Below are positions 7,381 through 14,107 of a stretch of DNA of 26,855 bases, piece after piece. Below the pieces are notes generated by a model. That model did no database searches and was not told the origin of the DNA. It saw only the letters and a list, made by a program, of their open reading frames with translations. The position numbers and the translations under genes were made by a program. Within the stretch, counting starts at the first letter, position 1, and the number at the start of each line of letters is the position of its first letter. The stretch is from CALKUP01 sp964492735 (GTDB taxonomy: Bacteria; Patescibacteriota; Patescibacteriia; UBA9570; XYC2-FULL-38-9). The DNA lies in the NCBI GenBank assembly GCA_964492735.1, contig CAZBLE010000014.1, positions 1 through 26,855 of the forward strand. The letters are read 5' to 3'.

Positions 7381-7479
7381 GTGTATTACGCGAACATCGA
7401 CCAGGTTGCTGTTGTTGTCGTTATTTTCATAGCTTTTCTTCAGGTGGTTGATAGGCTGGAAAAGCAACATTCCAAATAG
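7381..7479 (+). CDS. Possible 32-residue single-pass membrane peptide
   Basis: A GTG-started ORF of 32 codons encodes a hydrophobic core (VAVVVVIFIAFLQVV) flanked by MYYANIDQ and a charged tail (DRLEKQHSK). A TATAGT at 7362-7367 could serve as its -10. There is no SD and no homologue that I recognise, and the start is GTG, so it could be a chance ORF. It lies in the otherwise empty 290-base interval between the transporter and the next minus-strand gene. Confidence 0.25.
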   Translation: MYYANIDQVAVVVVIFIAFLQVVDRLEKQHSK

Positions 7480-7540
7480 GTTCGTCACTCTCTCATATAT
7501 ATTGAGAATACCACAATAAGACCGAATGTCTATAATACAA

Positions 7541-7567
7541 AACGCCTCAAAAGAAGGCGTTTTTATA
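7541..7567 (-). terminator. Terminator between convergent transcripts
   Basis: AACGCCT and AGGCGTT arms enclose a short A-rich loop. Read on the minus strand, the stem is followed by TTTTGTATT and ends the transglutaminase-like gene. Read on the plus strand it is followed by TTTTTAT, so it may be bidirectional. Confidence 0.6.
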
Positions 7568-7626
7568 AGTCATTTGTTGGAGCGGGGTCGTCAATGACGT
7601 CAGAACTGAATATGCTACCTACTCGT

Positions 7627-8409
7627 TTATTTTTTAGGATGTTTGTCGTAAATTATTGGATTGTAGCCTTGTATGTATTCATCTGGACCCATTGCAATTG
7701 TGCCCCGTTCTCGCAGGCCCCAATAGTCAGAAATAATACCATCTGATGTTTGAAAATAGCGGTGTGCGGTTATTCCTGGTTTTGTTTGAATAACACCTCC
7801 TTGAATTCCGTATTGTTCTGCCATTGCTAGAGTAAGATATGATGTATCAATACAGTTCGGCGCCCCTTTTCGATTTAGTATGCCTGCGAGTGTCTCACTT
7901 TCTCCCACAAGTGTTTTCCAAATCACTCTTCTGAGCATTTCCTTCATTTTATACTCACCACCTTGCTCCCCCTCTATCCATAAGCCTATAGCAACAAGTG
8001 TAAGAGCCTGTTGACTCAACTCCTTCCCAAGTTTCTTTGCTTCAGCAGAAAGTCCATTAATTTTTTCCCGAATATCTGATGCGTGTACCTCTTTTCCTAT
8101 AGCCGCAGCGGCATCATCATAATTTTGAGACTGTAGCGCCGCAAGTATGGTGTCGACTCGTTGCCTCCATATATCCATCTGTTCCTTGCCTTCACCTTCT
8201 ATTCGATACCACCCAATTTTTTTATGAACGGCGGCCCATATTTGAATACCATCATCCACCTCCTGCTCGGCTTGCCGTCGAGCTTCGTTAATGCCTAAAT
8301 TTGGAGCCTGTCGGAGAATTGCTTCAATTTTCTTATTAAGAATATCCTCTCGATTCAGCTGCTCATTTGCTGGTGCATTAGATTGCCTTTCCAGGTTCTT
8401 TTCTTTCAT
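7627..8409 (-). CDS. Unknown protein with a possible transglutaminase-like C-terminus
   Basis: The protein has 260 residues, is soluble, and has no signal peptide. The N-terminal 120 residues are helical and highly charged (NREDILNKKIEAIL, EARRQAEQEVDDG). The C-terminal part carries GAPNCIDTSYLTLAMAEQYGI (Cys186), then TAHRYF (His216) and IISDYWG (Asp228). The order and spacing of Cys, His and Asp recall the papain-like transglutaminase fold, where a Cys at the start of a helix is followed by His and Asp on strands. This is an inference from spacing, not a recognised family member. It is monocistronic, with its own promoter at 8443-8471 and terminator. Confidence 0.5.
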   Translation of the reverse strand: MKEKNLERQSNAPANEQLNREDILNKKIEAILRQAPNLGINEARRQAEQEVDDGIQIWAAVHKKIGWYRIEGEGKEQMDIWRQRVDTILAALQSQNYDDAAAAIGKEVHASDIREKINGLSAEAKKLGKELSQQALTLVAIGLWIEGEQGGEYKMKEMLRRVIWKTLVGESETLAGILNRKGAPNCIDTSYLTLAMAEQYGIQGGVIQTKPGITAHRYFQTSDGIISDYWGLRERGTIAMGPDEYIQGYNPIIYDKHPKK

Positions 8410-8442
8410 AACATATCGGACAAGGCTGAATTAACTGATTAG

Positions 8443-8471
8443 ATGGTATGATATGGAAATTACGAAGTCAA
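8443..8471 (-). promoter_or_regulatory. Promoter of the transglutaminase-like gene
   Basis: The minus-strand -35 is TTGACT (8471-8466) and the -10 is TACCAT (8448-8443), with a 17-base spacer. The predicted leader is about 30 bases, with no SD. Confidence 0.55.
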
Positions 8472-8515
8472 TGTGTAGTTTGCACTCTCCATTACCAGTA
8501 TCATTTTCCAGAACC

Positions 8516-8540
8516 AAAAACACCCTGTGAATAAAGGGTG
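8516..8540 (-). terminator. Terminator of the tRNA-Cys/tRNA-Gly transcript
   Basis: On the minus strand, CACCCT pairs with AGGGTG across an eight-base loop and is followed by TTTTT. It lies just 3' of tRNA-Gly(GCC). Confidence 0.75.
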
Positions 8541-8562
8541 CTTTGGTGATCCTGTATATCTG

Positions 8563-8634
8563 AGCGGGTAAGGAGAATCGAACCCCTATCTCAGCCTTGG
8601 CAAGGCCGTGTAATAGCCATTATACGATACCCGC
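8563..8634 (-). tRNA. tRNA-Gly (anticodon GCC)
   Basis: The acceptor GCGGGTA pairs with TACCCGC, the discriminator is T, and the anticodon loop is TTGCCAA. The 3' CCA is not encoded. The first 24 bases are identical to tRNA-Gly(TCC) at 15467-15538, so the two isoacceptors are close paralogues. Confidence 0.93.
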
Positions 8635-8699
8635 GCGTATCTATCTGTAAAAAGCGTTTTGATACTCTACTACAGAGTCCTTGATATTTCAAGGCCTTC

Positions 8700-8774
8700 T
8701 GGAGGCGTGGACCGGAGTCGAACCGGCATATAGCCGCTTTGCAGGCGGCTGCATAACCATTTTGCTACCACGCC
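8700..8774 (-). tRNA. tRNA-Cys (anticodon GCA)
   Basis: The acceptor GGCGTGG pairs with CCACGCC, with discriminator T (typical of tRNA-Cys) and an encoded CCA (8702-8700). The anticodon GCA sits in a CCGCC/GGCGG-type stem. It lies 65 bases upstream of tRNA-Gly(GCC) on the same strand and probably shares its transcript. Confidence 0.93.
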
Positions 8775-8794
8775 AGAATCTGTAGAGCTTTAGG

Positions 8795-8823
8795 ATCGTA
8801 GCAAGAAAGGGGCTGAAAATCAA
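8795..8823 (-). promoter_or_regulatory. Promoter of tRNA-Cys, overlapping the upstream terminator
   Basis: The minus-strand -35 is TTGATT (8823-8818) and the -10 is TACGAT (8800-8795), with a 17-base spacer and an extended TGC just before the -10. The -35 lies inside the hairpin that ends the upstream 3D-domain gene. Confidence 0.65.
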
Positions 8824-8828
8824 CCCCT
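8803..8828 (-). terminator. Terminator of the 3D-domain gene
   Basis: On the minus strand, GGGGTTGA pairs with TCAGCCCC (one G-U pair) around a TTT loop. A poor T-run (TTTCTT) follows. It overlaps the tRNA-Cys promoter. Confidence 0.5.
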
Positions 8829-8847
8829 CTCTACAATCAATCTATTA

Positions 8848-9486
8848 TTATTTCGCAGCAACCTGAACTGGTTCAATAATCTTCACGGTCACAGTTCGTC
8901 GGCCCCATTGCTTGGCTTCAGGAAGAGTTTCCATCCAAATGTCGACATGATTACATTTTCCAGAGCCAGTCCGGTCTTCCACAGTATAAATCATGTTTTT
9001 ATATGGTTTATCCTGTCCTGGAAGATAAATCTGCAATTTTGTACCAAAAGGGAAACAAGCAGCGACAACACCTGGTCGAGTATGCGTTCCGGCAGCCGTA
9101 ATAAACGGATTGCCGTCAGTTTGACCAGGAAGAGAATTATAGGCCGTTGCTGAAACAGTTAGTGTTTTTAATACTTTTGGTTCTGGGAGTTTTTCAATTG
9201 CTGGTAAACCAACCTTTGGCGGTTCGTTTGAAATTGGCAGTAATTGCGTAATACTACTCACCTCATCAACAGACGTTGGGATTTGTCCCATTAATGTGTT
9301 TGATGGAATCAGTGCTCCAATGACAAAAACTGTTGCGATAAGAAGTGCCCAATCCCATTGCGGGCGAACAATAATCTGAATTGTTGGGCGGTTGTTGATG
9401 AATCCTTTGAATCCAGTCCATGCTTGTGAGCCTGTATTCATAAAGATGTTCATCAATGACCGCATTTGTATGGCGATCAGTTTCAT
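8848..9486 (-). CDS. Membrane-anchored 3D-domain (double-psi beta-barrel) protein
   Basis: The protein has 212 residues. A basic N-terminal segment (1-44) precedes one membrane helix (about 46-62, WALLIATVFVIGALI), then a Pro-rich linker (about 80-105), then a 3D domain (about 108-205). The three signature aspartates are visible: D124 in QTDGN, D171 in VEDRTG and D182 in HVDIW. In other bacteria this domain is found in resuscitation-promoting-factor-like and MltA-type cell-wall lytic proteins, so a peptidoglycan-related role outside the membrane is likely. The N-terminus is unusually long and cytoplasmic. No SD is present. Its promoter (9551-9579) is followed at once by a hairpin with a T-run. 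Confidence 0.8.
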   Translation of the reverse strand: MKLIAIQMRSLMNIFMNTGSQAWTGFKGFINNRPTIQIIVRPQWDWALLIATVFVIGALIPSNTLMGQIPTSVDEVSSITQLLPISNEPPKVGLPAIEKLPEPKVLKTLTVSATAYNSLPGQTDGNPFITAAGTHTRPGVVAACFPFGTKLQIYLPGQDKPYKNMIYTVEDRTGSGKCNHVDIWMETLPEAKQWGRRTVTVKIIEPVQVAAK

Positions 9487-9517
9487 AAGTGCGTCTTAAG
9501 AATAAGATGCTGAGAAC

Positions 9518-9544
9518 AAAAAAGCTCATGGAAAATCCTTGAGC
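9518..9544 (-). promoter_or_regulatory. Hairpin plus T-run at the predicted 5' end of the 3D-domain mRNA
   Basis: On the minus strand, GCTCA-A-GGA pairs with TCC-A-TGAGC around a TTT loop (9544-9524), followed directly by six T (9523-9518). It has the shape of an intrinsic terminator, but the predicted transcription start is at its first base. It could be an attenuator, a pausing site, or a 5' stabilising stem. Confidence 0.55.
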
Positions 9545-9550
9545 TGAAAT

Positions 9551-9579
9551 ACGATACTCCAAAAATGGCCCATTGTCAA
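9551..9579 (-). promoter_or_regulatory. Promoter of the 3D-domain gene
   Basis: The minus-strand -35 is TTGACA (9579-9574) and the -10 is TATCGT (9556-9551), with a 17-base spacer. This is among the best consensus matches in the window. The ATG is about 58 bases downstream of the start site. Confidence 0.75.
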
Positions 9580-9716
9580 TGATATTCTGAGGCGATTTTT
9601 AAAAAATGAAAAAGCCGTCAAGGGGTGCCTGTGGATGATATGGGGGAAAGAAAAGTGTGCGCAAAAAGCACTGAACACAATATGTATGCAGTGTTTACCG
9701 ATGGCAAAAATTAGCC

Positions 9717-9744
9717 AAAAAAGCGCCGTTTTATTGGGCTTTTT
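9717..9744 (-). terminator. Terminator of the NIF3-family gene
   Basis: The core GCC/GGC stem is extended by A-T pairs. On the minus strand it is followed by a T-run (CTTTTTTGG). A T-run on the other side suggests it could act in both directions. No gene was found in 9590-9716. Confidence 0.55.
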
Positions 9745-9752
9745 CGCTGATA

Positions 9753-10538
9753 TTAGAGCGGATTTTGAACGTCGAGCCAAACAGTGTCAAGGCCCCAGGT
9801 GTTCACGGTTTCTTGGAGTGCACGAACGCCAAATGTTTCTGTGTGCCAATGTCCCCCGGCAATAATATTCATCCCAGCTTCACGCGCCATCTCTTGATGC
9901 CATTCGCGGACTTCACCAGTGATGTAGAGGTCAATTCCAGCTTCTATCATTGCGAGAATATCTTGATTGCTTGGGCCGCCAGCGCCAGAAATGACCGCGA
10001 CTTTTGAGATTTCTTGTGGACCGAAGTTGTAGGTGACAGTTTTTGGGCTAAAGTGATCCGCTGCGATTGCAAGAATTGCATCGAGGGTTGTTGGTGTATC
10101 GAATGTGCCGACCCAGCCCCAGGGTGCGCCGTATTTCGCAGCTTCCCAGGTTGTGCGCTCTATTGGTGTTGCGCCAATCAGTTTGAGGATTTGCGCGTTG
10201 TTGCCAAGGACAGAGTGAGAGTCGAGGGTGTAATGTGCGCTCCAGAGTGAGATGTCATGTTTAATGAGTGTCGCGAGGCGGTTGAAGGTGAGTTGATCAA
10301 GGGTTGTTGGCGGGAGGGAAATGCCGTGATGCACAACAATCGCGTCGCAGTTTTTTGCGATTGCAAGGTCATAGAGCGCCATGTTTTCAGAAACGCCAAA
10401 ACCAACGGTTTTTATTTCGTCGCGACCCCAAGTCATCAGGCCGTTATGCAACATATCCTTGCTGATATGCATTTTTGTGTCTTCTTCGCGGAGTGCGCTC
10501 CACATTTTTTGATCGAATTCTTTCAAGGTCATTCTCAT
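9753..10538 (-). CDS. NIF3-family (DUF34, YbgI-like) metal-binding protein
   Basis: About 261 residues. The family marks are LYDLAIAKNCDAIVVHHGIS, then LWSAHYTLDSH, LGNNAQILKLIGATPIE, VAVISGAGG, DLYITGEVREWHQEMAREAGMNIIAGGHWHTETFGVRALQ. The His residues in HHG and SAHYTLD and the HxxxE near the C-terminus form the dinuclear metal site of the fold. Some annotations call the family GTP cyclohydrolase I type 2, but its function is not settled. Three starts are possible (GTG 10547, ATG 10538, ATG 10532), none with an SD; ATG 10538 is used here. Confidence 0.88.
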   Translation of the reverse strand: MRMTLKEFDQKMWSALREEDTKMHISKDMLHNGLMTWGRDEIKTVGFGVSENMALYDLAIAKNCDAIVVHHGISLPPTTLDQLTFNRLATLIKHDISLWSAHYTLDSHSVLGNNAQILKLIGATPIERTTWEAAKYGAPWGWVGTFDTPTTLDAILAIAADHFSPKTVTYNFGPQEISKVAVISGAGGPSNQDILAMIEAGIDLYITGEVREWHQEMAREAGMNIIAGGHWHTETFGVRALQETVNTWGLDTVWLDVQNPL

Positions 10539-10592
10539 ATAGTTCACAGATTACTACTATTTAGAGTTGTACGTCTATAGTAATACACAGTT

Positions 10593-10618
10593 CAAAAAAG
10601 CCGCACAACAATGCGGCT
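10593..10618 (-). terminator. Terminator of the thyA-folA operon
   Basis: The perfect stem AGCCGCA/TGCGGCT has a five- to six-base loop and is followed on the minus strand by TTTTTT. Confidence 0.88.
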
Positions 10619-10641
10619 CTATTTTATGTTATGGACAATGC

Positions 10642-11190
10642 CTATTCCTCGTCTTCCTCTTCTTCTTTGGTGTAGAGTGAGAATTCAAGGTCATGGCCGT
10701 TTTCCTCGAGTTGTTTTAAGGTTTCTACTTCAGAAAACCGTTGGTCGACAGCTGGGAAAAATGCATCGCAATCATGTGTGCCGCTAATATGTGTGAGGTA
10801 AATGCCATCAACGCGTTCATTTTTCATCGCTTCTTCATAGACACTCGCACCACCAATCACAAAAATGCGCTCAACATCTGGTAGGTCGGCCATTGCAAAA
10901 GCCTCTTCAAGAGAAGGTGCAACATCTGAACCCCCTGGTTGAAAGTTTAAATCTCGTGTGAGTACGATATTGTATCGATCTGGAAGTGGTTGGAATTTTT
11001 TTGGAAGGGATTCCCAAGTGTTTCGACCCATAATCACTGCATTTTGCAATCCAGGTGTTTCAACGGACGTTGTCATGTTTTGAAAATGCTGCATGTCTGA
11101 TGGGTAATTCCAAGCAAGGTCATTGTTTTTACCAATGCCGAATTCCTCGTCAACTGCTGCAATGATGTATATTTTGTGGTCGTTAATCAT
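10642..11190 (-). CDS. folA: Dihydrofolate reductase
   Basis: The protein has 182 residues. DHFR motifs in order: IYIIAAVDEEFGIGKNNDLAWNYPSDMQHF (with the catalytic acid in YPSDM), AVIMGRNTWESLP, YNIVLTRD and IFVIGGASVYEEAM, with a C-terminal strand DLEFSLYTKEEEE. It reduces dihydrofolate to tetrahydrofolate with NADPH, regenerating the cofactor oxidised by thymidylate synthase. The last residues are an acidic tail (EEEEDEE) beyond the usual end. The start overlaps the likely end of thyA (TATGATTAA), so the two are probably translationally coupled. Confidence 0.95.
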   Translation of the reverse strand: MINDHKIYIIAAVDEEFGIGKNNDLAWNYPSDMQHFQNMTTSVETPGLQNAVIMGRNTWESLPKKFQPLPDRYNIVLTRDLNFQPGGSDVAPSLEEAFAMADLPDVERIFVIGGASVYEEAMKNERVDGIYLTHISGTHDCDAFFPAVDQRFSEVETLKQLEENGHDLEFSLYTKEEEEDEE

Positions 11191-11905
11191 AGGTTTGTTT
11201 TATAACCGTCACATCATACAGAAAAAACCGTTTTTTGGGAAATTTNNNNNNNNNNNNNNNNNNNNNNNNNNNNNNNNNNNNNNNNNNNNNNNNNNNNNNN
11301 NNNNNNNNNNNNNNNNNNNNNNNNNNNNNNNNNNNNNNNNNNNNNAAGTTGAGGCGGCCGTTAATAACGGTTACTTGAAAACCGTAATGACACGGTGGGA
11401 GCGCCATTTCAGACAGCTGAACTGGGTTCCATGCCATGACAATCATGCGACGGTCATTTGGGTTGGTTTTGAGTGTTTCAATAACGTTTTTTAATTGATC
11501 AACGCCTTGTGTTCCATAATCCACGTCCCAAGTGGTGTATGGTGCATTAAAATGTCGCCATTGAAATCCGTAGATTGGCCCAAGGTCGCGCTCTTCCATC
11601 ATTTGTTTTTGGATTGCTTCGTCGTGAGCATACGGAACTTTCAGCGGTGTACACCATTCGTCCCAGATGTGGTTGTTGTGATCTTCGCGTAGCCAGTTTT
11701 TGTCAGTCACTCCCTTGATGAAAAACTCCAATTCAGAAGAGATTAAGCGATAGGGAATTTTTTTGGTTGTGAGCAATGGAAAACCGTTTGCCATGTCGTG
11801 CTCAAACATCGCGCCAGCAATTGCGAGTGTGCCTGTTCCAGTACGATCTTGCTTTTCTTCACCTGTTTCAAGGACGGTTTGAACGATATCGAGGTATTGT
11901 TTCAT
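11183..11905 (-). CDS. thyA: Thymidylate synthase, interrupted by an assembly gap
   Basis: The sequence opens MKQYLDIVQTVLETGEEKQDRTGTGT, the classical ThyA start. It then shows FPLLTTKKIPYRLI, IWDEW, LGPIYGFQWRHF, NDRRMIVMAWNP and the nucleophile loop LPPCHYGFQ. It makes dTMP from dUMP with methylene-tetrahydrofolate. After INGRLN the sequence is 100 N (11246-11345). By alignment to the 264-residue E. coli enzyme about 95-100 residues should follow, so the true gap is nearer 300 bases. The reading frame after the gap is not determinable. The frame ending KFPKKRFFLYDVTVIKQTYD overlaps folA and would place the stop at 11183. ATG 11905 is chosen over an upstream in-frame start by homology. Confidence 0.92.
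   Translation of the reverse strand: MKQYLDIVQTVLETGEEKQDRTGTGTLAIAGAMFEHDMANGFPLLTTKKIPYRLISSELEFFIKGVTDKNWLREDHNNHIWDEWCTPLKVPYAHDEAIQKQMMEERDLGPIYGFQWRHFNAPYTTWDVDYGTQGVDQLKNVIETLKTNPNDRRMIVMAWNPVQLSEMALPPCHYGFQVTVINGRLNXXXXXXXXXXXXXXXXXXXXXXXXXXXXXXXXXXKFPKKRFFLYDVTVIKQTYD
11246..11345. other. Assembly gap (100 N) inside thyA
   Basis: Exactly 100 N, the usual placeholder for a gap of unknown size. The missing thyA codons suggest a real length near 300 bases. Confidence 0.95.
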
Positions 11906-11926
11906 AGGCAAAATGTTATTGATTCC

Positions 11927-11956
11927 ACTATAGCACAGCCGCTTCAGAAGTCGCAA
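11927..11956 (-). promoter_or_regulatory. Promoter of the thyA-folA operon
   Basis: The minus-strand -35 is TTGCGA (11956-11951) and the -10 is TATAGT (11932-11927), with an 18-base spacer and an extended TGC before the -10. The leader is about 15 bases with no SD. Confidence 0.6.
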
Positions 11957-11968
11957 AATAGTCGGTGT

Positions 11969-11996
11969 TTGTATTTTGGCGCAATTCCTATATGAT
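11969..11996 (+). promoter_or_regulatory. Promoter of the EVE-domain gene, leaderless layout
   Basis: The -35 is TTGTAT (11969-11974) and the -10 is TATGAT (11991-11996), with a 16-base spacer. ATG 12003 follows six bases later. Confidence 0.6.
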
Positions 11997-12002
11997 GTTT
12001 TT

Positions 12003-12419
12003 ATGAAATATTGGCTAATCAAAACCGAACCCCACGTCTATTCGTTTGAAGATTTGGTGAAAGAAAAACGCACCGCTTGGACTGGCGTGCGCAATTACGC
12101 TGCACGGAATAATATGCAAGCGATGAAAAAAGGGGATTTGATCCTCGTCTATTATTCAATGACCAAAGAAAAGGCGATTGTTGCAATTGCAAAAGTTGTA
12201 AAAGAGGCTTATCAAGATCCGACAACAGATGAAGCGGCATGGGTGTGTGTTGATGTAGTGCCAGTAAAAAAGTTGACTGAACCGGTTGCGCTGACTGATG
12301 TGAAAGCAGTGAAAGAATTACAAGACATGGCACTGGTGCGGCTCGGGCGTTTGTCTGTGCAGCCAGTGACTGCCGCTGAATGGAAGCAGGTTTTGAAAAT
12401 GGGGAAAACGACAGTTTAG
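12003..12419 (+). CDS. EVE-domain (PUA-like) protein
   Basis: The protein has 138 residues and fills the single EVE domain. It starts MKYWLIKTEPHVYSFEDL, followed by WTGVRNYAARNNMQAMKKGDLILVYYS and AIVAIAKVVKEAYQDPT, with VRLGRLSVQPVT near the end. EVE domains are PUA-related folds thought to bind modified bases in DNA or RNA. The substrate of bacterial stand-alone members is not settled. The start is the only ATG fitting the family. It is divergent from thyA, with about 100 bases between the two. Confidence 0.9.
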   Translation: MKYWLIKTEPHVYSFEDLVKEKRTAWTGVRNYAARNNMQAMKKGDLILVYYSMTKEKAIVAIAKVVKEAYQDPTTDEAAWVCVDVVPVKKLTEPVALTDVKAVKELQDMALVRLGRLSVQPVTAAEWKQVLKMGKTTV

Positions 12420-12423
12420 ATTT

Positions 12424-12505
12424 TGTAATAAAAAAAGCTGTGGCCGCGCAGAGATCTTGCAGTAGTTGAAGATCAATGCACGGCGGCGGTGTGAAGTGCG
12501 GTGAG
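12424..12505 (-). terminator. Nested-hairpin 3' end of the large G+C-rich gene
   Basis: Just after the TAA of the minus-strand gene, GCCGC...GCA pairs with TGCGCGGC with a small bulge. This encloses an inner hairpin GATCTT/AAGATC (10-base loop). Seven T residues follow (12436-12430). The inner/outer stem arrangement resembles the 3' ends of the other G+C-rich genes. Confidence 0.5.
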
Positions 12506-13684
12506 TTACGGCATGACGTCGTATTGTAACTCAACCGCGTTATTTTTGATGACGCGCAATTCCCGGAGGAATTGCTCTCTCCACCGTGGGCTTTGTCCGA
12601 TGCTGTTGACCTCCACGGTCAGCGTATCGGCCCACTGGGCTGTCATCCGATGGTGCGCAGCGTTTGCCCACCGGATCAACTGGAGCTTCGCCAGCTCAGT
12701 CCACGTAAACGCTTCTTCAAGAAGCGCGTCGTAGCTCTTCGGGTCTGCCTGCGAATTGCTGGCGATTTGGTCGAAGCGTCGCACCATCCAACCTTCAGGC
12801 CCGACAGCGTGCCGGCAGTGCTCGGACATGTCATCCCACGAGCAGTCACCGATGTTGCCAAGCCACCGGTCCATCTTTGGCTTCGGTGTATTCGGGCACT
12901 GGATTCGTGGGTTTGGCTCGCAGGCCTTTGCCCACTGCACGTAGGTTGTCATGTCTACACTGCGCCGACTAATCGGCAACCAAATCACCAAGTCGTTGGT
13001 GTAGGTGATCAGCCGCAGTGCGCCGTTCATCATAACCTGCGCTGTTGGATTGCCTTTGCGGCTTTCCTCTTGCAGGCTTTCGATGGTTTTAACGCCGACG
13101 TCACCGACCAGGCGCAGAACTTCTGGATGGACGATCCAGTCATTGATCAACCGCGTCAGCGGTACTTGTCCGGGGTTCGTGTTGTTTTGAGCAGGATCGT
13201 ACTGCCCGTAAAACCAGGCCCCGAAGAATACCGCATCGACAATTTTGACTTGCTCGTCGATGGTGCCGCCTTCCAGCGACCCAATTTTCAGTAGGGTGGC
13301 TGCTGCGACTTCGGCCAGGATTCCGGTGAAGGGTCGTCGGCGTGCTTGATAGTTGTCGATCTTGGGGAGGGTTGCTACTCCGGATGCATCGACAGCACAC
13401 TCAGTTTCCGGTGCGAGTTGCGTCGGATACGTACCGAAGGTGTAGACTTTTTCGAGCGGCGTGTTCAAGCGCGGCAGTTTGGCCGTAGCCGGCACGTTGC
13501 TGTTGAGCAGCCTGATGGCCTCTCCGAACCGCGCGGTCTCTTTGCTGGGCAGGGGCCACAGCACCACGGAGATTGGTCTGGCGACATGGGTTGCCCGCAC
13601 TGGCGGGACTAACCTTTGAGTCGTCCGGCCCCGGGGACTTTTCAGAATATGCCGCAGGAGTGCGACGACGCAAGCACTCCTCAC
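12506..13684 (-). CDS. G+C-rich orphan protein, function unknown
   Basis: Up to 392 residues, with no family I recognise and no clear signal peptide. The body is rich in Trp and Pro, with several Cys (KACEPNPRIQCPNTP, NIGDCSWDDMSEHC). It has a hydrophobic stretch at about 125-160 (TGILAEVAAATLLKIG, then AVFFGAWFYG) and a helical C-terminus (ELAKLQLIRWANAAHHRM). G+C is far above its neighbours: 38 of 60 bases in 12601-12660, against 23 of 60 in 5401-5460. The start is unclear. GTG 13684 gives the longest form, but protein-like sequence begins near GTG 13600 or the paired GTG at 13567. An antisense ORF at 12572-13294 is rejected. Confidence 0.6.
   Translation of the reverse strand: MRSACVVALLRHILKSPRGRTTQRLVPPVRATHVARPISVVLWPLPSKETARFGEAIRLLNSNVPATAKLPRLNTPLEKVYTFGTYPTQLAPETECAVDASGVATLPKIDNYQARRRPFTGILAEVAAATLLKIGSLEGGTIDEQVKIVDAVFFGAWFYGQYDPAQNNTNPGQVPLTRLINDWIVHPEVLRLVGDVGVKTIESLQEESRKGNPTAQVMMNGALRLITYTNDLVIWLPISRRSVDMTTYVQWAKACEPNPRIQCPNTPKPKMDRWLGNIGDCSWDDMSEHCRHAVGPEGWMVRRFDQIASNSQADPKSYDALLEEAFTWTELAKLQLIRWANAAHHRMTAQWADTLTVEVNSIGQSPRWREQFLRELRVIKNNAVELQYDVMP
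13594..13678 (-). promoter_or_regulatory. Two perfect hairpins around the uncertain start of the G+C-rich gene
   Basis: On the minus strand, AGGAGTGC pairs with GCACTCCT and hides an SD-like AGGAG. Further down, GGTT..CCCGC pairs with GCGGG..AACC. They may form a structured leader if translation starts downstream of them. This is inference from pairing only. Confidence 0.35.
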
Positions 13685-13725
13685 AAGCGCGTGTCTGAGG
13701 GTCCCTATTTTTCTTGATTTTTTAT

Positions 13726-13962
13726 TTATTGCATCAGCGCTAATTTTTGTTCGCGAGACAATCGCTTAATTGCAGCTTCACGCTTTAAAGCAACGGACTT
13801 TGACTCAGCTGTTTCTGTATATACAATTTCAACAGCTTTTTTCGCAGCAGTGTAATGGCTGGCTGTTCCGGCAAGATGTTGCTTGAAGCGTCGCTCCACA
13901 TCTGTCGTGATTCCGGTGTAGAGGCTGTCATCTGCGCAACGCAGGATGTAGACGTAATACAT
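13726..13962 (-). CDS. GIY-YIG domain protein, UPF0213-like
   Basis: The protein has 78 residues, the size of stand-alone GIY-YIG proteins. The motif is YYVYILRCADDSLYTGITTDVERRFKQH, with the tyrosine pair and the Arg of the catalytic helix. KREAAIKRLSREQKLAL follows near the end. Stand-alone members are predicted nucleases with poorly known roles. ATG 13962 is preferred over an upstream in-frame start at 13980 because TATACT (13974-13969) ends six bases before it. No -35 is evident. Confidence 0.88.
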   Translation of the reverse strand: MYYVYILRCADDSLYTGITTDVERRFKQHLAGTASHYTAAKKAVEIVYTETAESKSVALKREAAIKRLSREQKLALMQ

Positions 13963-14107
13963 GTGTGTAGTATATACCAAAAATTCTCTTCACTGTGATC
14001 TTTCCGCTCAGGATGTTCTGTCATCCGGAATGGAAGGATTGCGACGGCGTTTCATGAGAGCGATGTTTCACGATCTCTCATTGCTTCGTCGTCGCGCCGC
14101 TGCTTTG

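Noticed and set aside
7592..7599. TGACGTCA palindrome
   Set aside because: It is eight bases, with no promoter or partner site nearby; expected by chance.
9625..9640. DnaA-box-like TGTGGATGA
   Set aside because: It is a single site with a mismatch and no cluster or AT-rich unwinding element, so there is no support for an origin.
12572..13294. 240-codon plus-strand ORF inside the G+C-rich orphan
   Set aside because: It is antisense to the 392-codon minus-strand ORF, whose translation looks far more protein-like. Long shadow frames are expected at high G+C.
13401..13673. 90-codon minus-strand ORF with AGGAGT before TTG, overlapping the start of the large orphan
   Set aside because: Its translation is low-complexity (AAQQQRAGYGQ), typical of a wrong frame. 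It is kept only as a note on the uncertain start.
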